Shown here in pieces: positions 56,148 through 64,000 of a stretch of 64,000 nt of DNA. A program made the translations under genes and the position numbers. The stretch's first letter is position 1. Every line of letters starts with the position of its first letter. Source of the DNA: Nemophila menziesii (taxonomy: Eukaryota > Streptophyta > Magnoliopsida > Boraginales > Hydrophyllaceae); assembly GCA_029959085.1 (NCBI GenBank), contig JARWIR010000001.1:64294899-64358898 (forward strand), in the 5' to 3' direction. The notes under the pieces are model-generated. The model was given only the letters and a program-made list of their open reading frames with translations, was not told the origin of the DNA and searched no databases.

Positions 56148-57673
56148 AGACCCCCAACTCAAAGTTGTATCGTCCCGATACAATAAAAGTAAAGAACAGT
56201 AGGGTAGTCAAAATAAACAAGAAGAAGTCGGAGGAGAACAAGAACAAAATATAATGAATGATCCTAGAGCATAAAATCCAAAAAATCTCATGTAGTAATG
56301 CTCAAGAAATAATTCACAAATATGCCTAATATACATGTAATCAACAATCCATAAATTCAAGTTAAGATTAATTTCGCAATGCCAGAAAGAGAGGATGATA
56401 ACTTAGTTCAGGTTAATGGCTATAGGTTGTTCATAGGTCCCAAATACAGCATCTAATGGTCCACTTACCTACTACCTAATAGCTCAATTGTTTCTCCATC
56501 TAGTAGTTAGAAATCCTAAGGTCTTGGTTATAACTTGGCTTAAGGCCGGGTGTGGTATATTTGGATAATGAAAAGTGAGCTTTTGGCTCTCTCCTCACTA
56601 GCCATCAACTAATCGCCCTAGAGCTTGAGTTTTCACTCGAAGATGTTCTCACTCAACCCAATTTATTGATGCTTTTGATTTGCATCCCCAATAATCCCAA
56701 TTAAAACCTTTGATGATATAAAATCCACTTTGCCGGTCCGAATATATATTCTCTTTTCACATCAATTTTTCTCTTTTGTATAGTTATGATTCTCTTTTGG
56801 TGTTGAGATATCACACTATTTATTTTTCATATATATATTCTTTCTTTTTATGCCCTTGTTGGCAAAATTAGCTCGTAGCTTCTTTTTCATTCACTATTAC
56901 CCCGACAAAGGGTTACAATAATAACAGTTCATCATCAATAAAATCACAAAGATAATTCCCAATTCCCAAAGTTCCCTAATTATGAAACCCACCACCCCAA
57001 ACTCAAGCTCTAAAACGAGTGTCTCAGGTTTTGCGATTCGAGTGCGGGTCATATAGATAAGTCCTATAAACTAAGGTATGGATTATAATGTGTTTCAAAT
57101 AAAAGGCTTTAGAAAGGCTCAGAGGGGCTAAGACGGATAAATAACAATAATATAAAACAAAAGGGTGAGAGTCTAAAGGCTTCAAGTGTTTTAATCATGA
57201 AAGAACTGCCTTAGTCATTTTTCTAACTACCGGATTTCGTTACGTTTTCATTATTAGTTCATAGACAAGTGGGTTTTCAACTAATTTTAAACCTCACGTT
57301 CTACACACCAAATAACTATTCCTAAGTTTCAACGTGATTTCTTAGCATTGCTCATTAACTTTTCTATCCTTTATTTCCTGTTTTCATACATGCATCTAAA
57401 CAATTTTGTTGCATCTTTCAAAAGCATACTACTTACTATCATTGACCTAATAAAATCATGCTCAAATAGGTACATTCAAAATATTCTATGTCTTAATTCA
57501 ACCTAAATTTTTTAAATTTTATGCAAAAACGAAAAGAAGATGAGGACAACGAATCCCCACCCCCAACTCAAAAGTGAGCCGTGTCCCCACCACTCGAAAA
57601 AGACTCAAGAATGAAATAAAATTTAAAATAAAACTAACTAAACTACCTAATGCATACAAGCTATTGAGAAAAA
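56148..57673 (-). other. 3' untranslated region with two polypurine tracts
   Basis: Non-coding, matching 23502-25909 without the hAT-like insertion. Purine tracts on the minus strand at 56148-56164, next to the LTR, and 57554-57573, just downstream of the extra ORF. Both contain TTGAGTTGGGGGT. Confidence 0.7.
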
Positions 57674-58156
57674 TTAGAATGACCTACCTGGCTGGCCATA
57701 GAGATCCATCATATCATCCTCATCTTCTGAAGCTGAGGGATCGGTGTAATCATCTACATCCTTGTACAAGGTCAAATTCTCTACCCGTGTTTCCAACTGC
57801 ATGATTTCTACCCAAAGGTCTTTGTTATCTTCACGTAATCTTTCAACTTCGTTCTGTAACTTGATAGCCCAAGGAGGAAGATCATAAACAATTTCAGAGG
57901 AAGAGGTAGAAGAACCTTGGTCTTGGATTTTTATTTTGTCTAAAGGCCTCCTTGATGGTGTGGATATTCTAGCAGTTAATCTCTTCTTTGGTAGTGGTTG
58001 TTCAGGTGCCTGTTCTTTTGATTCTTCAGAAACCTCATCAAGATTGTTGGGTTTTTCAATGGTGGCTCCAGGCAATTTCTTATTCTTCCCAAGGATTGAA
58101 CACTTTCTCTTGTATTCCATAGCTTCAGATCTGTTAGTCATGCTTGTTTTACCCAC
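57674..58156 (-). CDS. Conserved extra ORF downstream of pol, function unknown
   Basis: Homologue of 25910-26374. The frame opens at GTG (58156), but the first ATG is at 58141-58139, giving 155 aa starting MTNRSEAMEYKRKC, the start shared by both copies. Conserved blocks: LGKNKKLPGATIEKP, KKRLTARI, IKIQDQGSS, LPPWAIKLQNEVERLRED (start of a probable coiled coil) and DDMMDLYGQPG at the end. The middle and the acidic tail differ in sequence and length without breaking the frame. No membrane or secretion signal. It sits about 0.9 kb after the integrase stop on the same strand, behind the dyad cluster and a TATA-like box. Function unknown; its frame survives although pol in this element is broken. 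Confidence 0.62.
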   Translation of the reverse strand: MGKTSMTNRSEAMEYKRKCSILGKNKKLPGATIEKPNNLDEVSEESKEQAPEQPLPKKRLTARISTPSRRPLDKIKIQDQGSSTSSSEIVYDLPPWAIKLQNEVERLREDNKDLWVEIMQLETRVENLTLYKDVDDYTDPSASEDEDDMMDLYGQPGRSF

Positions 58157-58411
58157 AACTCAAGTTATACCAAGGATGGATTAAAAGTTTAAGGAAAATT
58201 TGGTGTAGCTTGATGTTGTTGCTTGGAATTGATGAAAGAGAAAGGTTATTTGATTGATCTTGGAAGAACTCTTTAAAGCTTGTTGAATTTGATGGTGTTT
58301 TGATGGTGTAGTGTGATGAATTTGATGAAGAAATTGTGCTTATGGAAGATGTAGGAGAGGATTTGATGAGTTGTTGTGTTAATTGTGAAGGTTTGCACAA
58401 GCTTTAAGATG

Positions 58412-58420
58412 TTTATATAG
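58412..58420 (-). promoter_or_regulatory. TATA-like box upstream of the extra ORF
   Basis: CTATATAAA on the minus strand, about 270 bp before the ATG, followed by an A/C-rich, ATG-poor leader with CAACAACATCAAGC. Equivalent to 26626-26635. Confidence 0.45.
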
Positions 58421-58499
58421 GGTTTGGGTCTGAAAAATTCGTGTATGGAAGGCTAGGGTTAATCTCATAAGGTAAGAATTTGATTAGGAAAAGAATTCC

Positions 58500-58865
58500 T
58501 TCACAAACCGCCTCATGCGGTGCACCGTACGAAACCTGCGGTGTACCACAACTTCTGCTGCTCCAAATTTTTGCTCACTGGATAATACCCGAGCTAGCAC
58601 CCCGTGGCACGTGTTTTGGGCGTGCGGACCAGGGGTGCGGTGCAGGGGATAGTCCGCGCCATGTCCGTCAAAAAACCCGTGGTACCCGACCCCGTGGCAC
58701 GCGTTTGAGGCATGCGGACTAGGGTCCGGTGTACCGCGCGTTCAGGTCAATTTTTTTCTTCTTTCTGGATAAAACCCGTGGTACCCAACCGTGGTACGGG
58801 TTTTTTGGGCACGGTGCATCCCTGCGGACCATGGGGTAGTCCGCGCCAGGCTTTGAGTTCCTCCA
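58500..58865 (-). repeat. Cluster of CGGTGTACCGC-type dyads
   Basis: GCGGTGCACCGTAC, GCGGTGTACCAC, TCCGGTGTACCGCGCG, GGTGCGGTGCAG and repeated AGTCCGCGCC, mixed with CCGTGGCACGTGTTT and ACCCGTGGTACCC. Same position between pol and the extra ORF as the CGGCATACCGG cluster in the other element, but a different core sequence. Confidence 0.75.
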
Positions 58866-59004
58866 ATTTTTTCCTTTCGACCCCAAACTCGTTTCCTACA
58901 CAATAACACACTACCTTTCTCTCCTATTAGCTTGTAAACACAATTAAAAATATACACTAACTTAAAATTAAACACTACAAAGCAAAAACAACTAATCTAA
59001 AAAG

Positions 59005-59045
59005 CAATTAAAACAAGGGGTGTCTCCCAAGAGCACTTTTGTTTA
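59005..59045 (-). other. Conserved post-pol motif
   Basis: On the minus strand GACGTTAAACAAAAGTGCTC then TTGGGAGACACCCC; a close relative is at 2595-2635 on the plus strand. A landmark just after the integrase stop of these elements. Confidence 0.6.
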
Positions 59046-59074
59046 ACGTCTTTGAGTTAGACGTGTACCTCAGG

Positions 59075-62000
59075 CTAAGCGCATTCGACAAGGTAGATTT
59101 TCTCCCCTTGCCCAAAGTCCTCACTGTCATAGTATCTCTTCAAACGCTGGCCATTCACCATGAATGTCCGTTGCTCGGCTGGATTTTCAATCTCAGTCGC
59201 TCCATGCGGTGTGACTTTGGTAACAATGTAAGGTCCTCCCCAACGGGATTTAAGCTTTCCTGGGTAGTTCGAAAATCGAGAGTTGTATAATAAAACCTTC
59301 TGTCCAATCTCGAAATGCTTTGGACGGAGCCGTTTATCATGCCATCGCTTTGTTTTCTCCTTATAGAGACGTGAATTTTCATAGGCAAGATAACGAAGCT
59401 CCTCCAACTCGTTCAACTGCATCATCCTTTGCTTCCCGGCCAAGTCTGGGTCTAGATTCAGAGTTTTAATAGCCCAGTAGGCTCGAGCTTCAAGTTCAAT
59501 CGGTAGATGACACGCTTTGCCGTAGACCATGCGATATGGAGATGCCCCAACTGGTGTTTTAAATGCTGTTCTGTATGCCCAGAGAGCATCATCTAGCTTT
59601 AAAGACCAATCTTTCCTCGATTTGTTCACGGTCTTCTCAAGAATAGATTTAATTTCCCGGTTGGAAACTCCAGCTTGACCGTTAGTTTGTGGGTGATAAC
59701 TGGTTGAAGTACGGTGTTTCACTCCAAACTTTCGAAGACAATGTCTCAGAGGAGCATTAATAAAATGGGTACCTTTATCACTGATTAGCACACGTGGCGT
59801 ACCATGTTGATGTCTCCCTAATTGTTCTTATTTTCGACCCTTGGGAGACATCATTTTTGGTGTTTATTTAATTAATTAGATAGACTTTTGGACTAAATAT
59901 GCAATAATCCGGAATTCCCTTTTTATTTCTAGCCTTTTTGAATTATTAAACTTTTGCGCGTAATATTGGTATTTTTAGTGTAAAGTTTACAGGTTTTTAG
60001 ATGTTAGCTAGGAGAGGAATCCGAGGAGAAAGTCAAAGATCGAGAGATAGAGTCAAGACTTGAAGATAAATCCCGAAGATATTATTTTTAGAGCTGAAAA
60101 TCCATTTTCCAGGCCATAGATTGCTGATTTCGAGGTGCTTAAGCGATGATTTAGCCGCTGAGCTTTGAAGAGAAAACATTCCTTATCGAGTTACGGAACT
60201 TTAGCAACTGGAATGAGGTCAATCGGAGTCATAACGCATCGGGAAAAGCCGTTTTAGTGAAGGTGTATCAGCAGTTACGGGATTTTGGGCTTAGAAATTG
60301 GGCTTGGACATTTAATTAGTGTTTTATTTTTTGGTCCAAGCCCTAATCCGTTTTTATGCTTATAAAAGGAGGTCTGGACTTCTATTTTACATACAATTCA
60401 CATTCCACAAGATTAAAACACCAGAGAAGCAACAGAAGGAACAAAGAAGAAGCTACAAGAGCTGGAGTGGGTATATAGCTCCGTTCGTAGTCATTCCAAT
60501 TCCGGAAATTAGGTTCTTTTTATATTTTAATTTTGTAAACAATATGAATTCCATTTCTTTTAATTTAGTTTTTAATTTTAATATGAGCTAAGCTTTTCAT
60601 AGTGCTTGAGAACAAACAATGGGTGAATCTTAATTTTATGAAATAACGAATGTTGAATTTGGGTTTATATTAAATTAAATTAGATTGGGTTCATTACTCT
60701 TTTCGATAATTTGTGATTATTTACTGATTTTAGAGTCGCGAACTAAGATTAGGTATTAGTATCTAAGCTATTTCACATATGTGGCATGTGGATCATCCTG
60801 ACGGAGGTTTTAGGTATAGAATTAATTATTCAATCTAGGATAAAAGCTATTGATTCTGACGAACTTAGCTAATTCTAGGGCCAATGAGGTAAAACACTTA
60901 ATCATCCAACGGTGGATCATATTTACCCTGACGGGACTAGTGACACTTTAGGATCGCCTTATAGTCCACCCTGACAGGGGTATAAGGAATTTAGAATCCC
61001 GACCATTGTAATTGACCAATTTAGCCCTTAAACAGCATAAGTTAGGAAATAAGATTAGGAGGATCCTTGCGTTCTCAAGTACTACATCTCATATTGTGTT
61101 TTCACTCATTTTACTTGCGTCTTAGCTTCTACTTGCATTTTGATATTTGTCTTTCATTTATTTAGTCTTAATACGAAAACCAAACAAACATTTTATAATC
61201 TTTTATTTTCATAAGTGCATCAATCACTATTTGCTAGACATTGTGATCAACCATTCCGTCCTTGGAACGAATCTGTATTATCCTTATTACTACTTGGGAC
61301 AACCGTACACTTGCGGTTGTGGTTCGATTAGCATTTGCATTTATTTTTAGAACACACAAAGGACCACCACATGTCTTGAAAAGATGTTTGATTTTAAGAA
61401 CTTAATCACAGTTTGAGCATCGTTCTTTGGTGTTGCCACTGCTTCTACCCACTTTGACACATAATCTACCGCAAGCAAAATATAAAGATTTCCATAGGAA
61501 GTGACGAAAGGTCCCATGAAATCTATTCCCCATACATAAAAGTTTTCGACTTCAAGAATGTTATTAAGCGGCATCGCGTCTCTCTTTGATATATTGCCAG
61601 TGTGCTGGCATCTGTCACATGACTGGACAAAACGATGACAATATTTGTGTATGGTGGGCCAATAGAACCCGGATTGAAGAATTTTAGCTGCGGTTCTATC
61701 GCCTTTAAAGTGACCTCCATAAGGTGAACTATGACAACCTTCAATGATCTTCTCCATTTCACCTTCATGCACACATCTTCTCACCACTTGGTCACTACAT
61801 ATCTTCCAGAGGTACGGTTCATCCCAATAATACTGTTTGGCCTGGTGATTCAATCTTTGTCTTTGTTGTGGGTGGAAATCTTTGGGAAAGACACCACTCA
61901 CAATGAGGTTGACTAGATCTGCATACCATGGCACAAAAGCGCGTTTAATAGCAAAAAGTTGTTCGTCAGGGAATACCTCTTTAACCAACAATGGTTCTTT

Positions 62001-64000
62001 GTTCGGATCAGATCCTTCGAGCCTTGATAAATGATCAGCAACCTAATTATCGCATCCTTTTTGGTCTCGAATGTCTATGTCGAATTCTTGAAGCAGCAGT
62101 ACCCATCTAATGAGACGCGGCTTAGCGTCCTTTTTCTCCATGAGGTACCTGATAGTTGAATGGTCCGTGTATACAATAGTTTTCTTCCCAACCAGATAGG
62201 GACGAAATTTATCAAAGGCATAAACCACGTCTAACATCTCTTTCTCCGTTACTGAATAATTCATCTGGGCAGCGTTGAAAGTCTTACTTGCATAATAAAT
62301 CGTGTGGAAAATCTTGTATTTCCTCTGTCCCAACACAACACCCATAGCGTGATCACTAGCATCGCACATAAGTTCAAACGGAGCTTTCCAATCAGGAGGT
62401 ATAACAATAGGTGTAGAGATTAGTTTTTCCTTAATCGTCAAAAACGCTTGAAGACATTCTTCAGTAAAATTAAAAGGAGTATCCTTTTCAAGTAAAGAGC
62501 AAAGCGGTTTGGCGATCTTGGAGAAATCTTTAATAAATCGTCGATAAAATCCTGCGTGATCCAAGAAACTTCTCACTCCTTTAACAGAAACTGGAGGTGG
62601 TAGTGTTTTGATAACTTCAATTTTAGCACGATCAACCTCCATCCCTGCCTTCGAAACTTTATGTCCCAACACAATTCCCTCTTGAACCATGAAGTGGCAT
62701 TTTTCCCAATTAAGCACAAGATCTTTTTCTCTACATCTCACAAGGACTTTCTCAAGATTATTCAAACAATCGTCAAAACTATCTCCAAACACCGAAAAAT
62801 CATCCATAAAAACCTCCAAGTATTTATCAATCATGTCCCAAAATATAGCCATCATGCACCTCTGGAACGTGGCAGGTGCATTGCATAAACCAAACGTCAT
62901 TCTTCTATAAGCAAAAGTACCAAACGGACATGTAAAAGTTGTTTTGTGTTGATCGAGGGGATCCACACAAATCTGATTATAACCTGAGTATCCGTCAAGG
63001 AAACAGTAATATTCTCTCCCTGCAAGTTTGTCTAGCATCTGATCAATGAATGGTAGCGGGAAGTGATCTTTCTTCGTTGCTTTGTTCAGTCTTCGGTAAT
63101 CCATGCACACTCGCCACCCCACAACTGGTCTTGATGGTATGGCTTCGCCTTGATCATTAAGGATGGTAGTGAAACCTCCTTTCTTTGGAACACATTGTAC
63201 TGGACTAACCCAATCACTGCTAGCAATCGGATAGATAATTCCTGCGTCTAACAACTTGATAACTTCCTTCCTCACTACTTCTTTCATAGCTGGTATGAGT
63301 CTTCTCTGTCCCTCTATAGATCTCCCTCCTTCGTTCTCAAGAATGATTTTGTGTTTGCAAATGGAAGGACTAATTCCCTTGATGTCGGCAATAGTCCATC
63401 CGATTGCTTCTTTGTTTGCGCAAAGTACTTGAAGTAGCTTCTCCTCTTGAGGACCTGAAAGGTTAGCAGAAATAATAACAGGCAAAGTTTTGTTCGTACC
63501 TAGATATGCATAGCGTAGGTGATCTGGAAGTGGTTTTTCTTCGAGAACAGGTGGACATATTATAGATGGTTGTTTCATTGGTTCAATGTCACCTGGTTCT
63601 CGAAGTAGTTCTCGCACGTTTAATGCAGCAACTTCTTCAGGGGGAATCTCGAGTTCTAGTGTTTCAGGTGCTAAGGCTTCGTCAAGATCATCATCTAAGC
63701 TTTCTTCATTGAAGATTTCTTGCGTAATTTTTTCGATGACATCTACTTTGAAGCACTCGTGTTTCGCTTTAGGATATTTCATTGCCTGAAACACATTAAA
63801 TCGTATCTGTTCGCCTTGTACTCTCATGATCAACTCACCATTCTCAACATCAATTAGTGTACGCCCCGTGGCTAAGAATGGTCTACCCAAAATGATGGGG
63901 ACATTCTTATCCGCGTCGTAGTCAAGAATAATAAAATCACAAGGAAAAATAAAAGAGTCAGCTTTCACTAAAACATCTTCAATTTTACCTATTGGTCGTG
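59075..64000 (-). pseudogene. pol: Athila-type pol (protease end, RT, RNase H, integrase), broken
   Basis: Minus-strand pol entering from the right edge. 64000-62043 is open: protease flap [19 protein letters not shown] with DWVSPVQCVPKKGG, CMDYRRLNKATKKDHFPLP, FLDGYSGYNQI and catalytic FMDDF; and RNase H with MCDASDHAMG, VTEKEML and VYTDHSTIRYL. A TAG at 62043-62045, after DQKGCDN, ends it. The frame reopens at once as [10 protein letters not shown] and runs into the integrase (HHCC-type zinc region, WGIDFMGPF). A solo LTR at 59808-61369 splits the integrase core, which resumes in phase (LISDKGTHF) down to 59075. In the third catalytic motif the usual Glu is Gly ([14 protein letters not shown]). 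The stop, the insertion and the active-site change each make it non-functional. Gag lies beyond the window. Confidence 0.92.
59808..61369 (+). mobile_element. Solo LTR inside integrase, TSD CATGT
   Basis: 1562 bp, TGATGTCTCCCTAATTG... to ...AAAGGACCACCA, with CATGT at 59803-59807 and 61370-61374. Same family as the LTR at 48979-50640. A perfect 11-bp hairpin at its start pairs 59808-59818 with 59843-59853. No internal sequence. Confidence 0.93.

Noticed and set aside
62661..62910. Plus-strand ORFs opposite pol
   Set aside because: Complementary shadows of the RT domain; the same shadow appears on the other strand at 29155-29376.
1..64000. tRNA, rRNA or snRNA genes
   Set aside because: The only tRNA-like sequences seen are retrotransposon primer-binding sites. 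No cloverleaf or rRNA motif was recognised by eye, though a covariance-model scan was not possible.

Overview
The window is nuclear DNA from a flowering plant, most likely a eudicot with a repeat-rich genome. The evidence is a single 21-exon gene whose product matches plant SM proteins of the KEULE/SEC1 group, Athila-type Ty3/gypsy retrotransposons primed by an Asp-tRNA-like site, plant MITEs, Arabidopsis-type telomere-like repeats and strong AT bias. I cannot name the species. Coordinates of repeats were read by eye and may be off by a few bases.

Layout. 1-4.3 kb: a wrecked plus-strand Athila-type element, a reversed LTR fragment, and a DUF4283 pseudogene with an internal 117-bp tandem duplication. 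4.3-11.8 kb: one large palindrome (CCA-rich outer ends, telomere-like core) opened up by three later insertions, each with its own target-site duplication: a solo LTR (AAAAC), a non-autonomous Mutator-like element (ATAAAAGAA) and an Athila-type solo LTR (TGGTG). 12.5-13.5 kb: another solo LTR (ATATC) and a Stowaway MITE. 13.9-17.8 kb: the only intact host gene, a KEULE/SEC1 homologue of 666 aa. 18.5-21.1 kb: decayed LINE pieces and small tandem duplications.

21.5-37.1 kb: nested minus-strand Athila-type elements. One of them (22018-31640, TSD GTTGG) is internally scrambled and carries an hAT-like insertion and a small MITE. A truncated gag-protease copy follows, between two copies of the same LTR-plus-flank segment. 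37-45.5 kb: minisatellites, a long TTAAGG-type satellite, a solo LTR (GTTGC), MITEs and weak remnants of a host gene. 45.5 kb to the end: a plus-strand element interrupted by a second plus-strand element, which is interrupted by a minus-strand LTR-LTR-element array running off the right edge. The integrase of the last element is split by a solo LTR (CATGT).

The host gene codes for a membrane-fusion regulator that works with syntaxins at the plasma membrane and cell plate. Everything else is mobile DNA or its debris. The observations most worth pursuing are the palindromic composite element, a conserved extra ORF with its own TATA box downstream of pol in two Athila-type copies, clusters of CGG/CCG dyads that differ from element to element, and a hairpin conserved at the 5' end of the LTRs.
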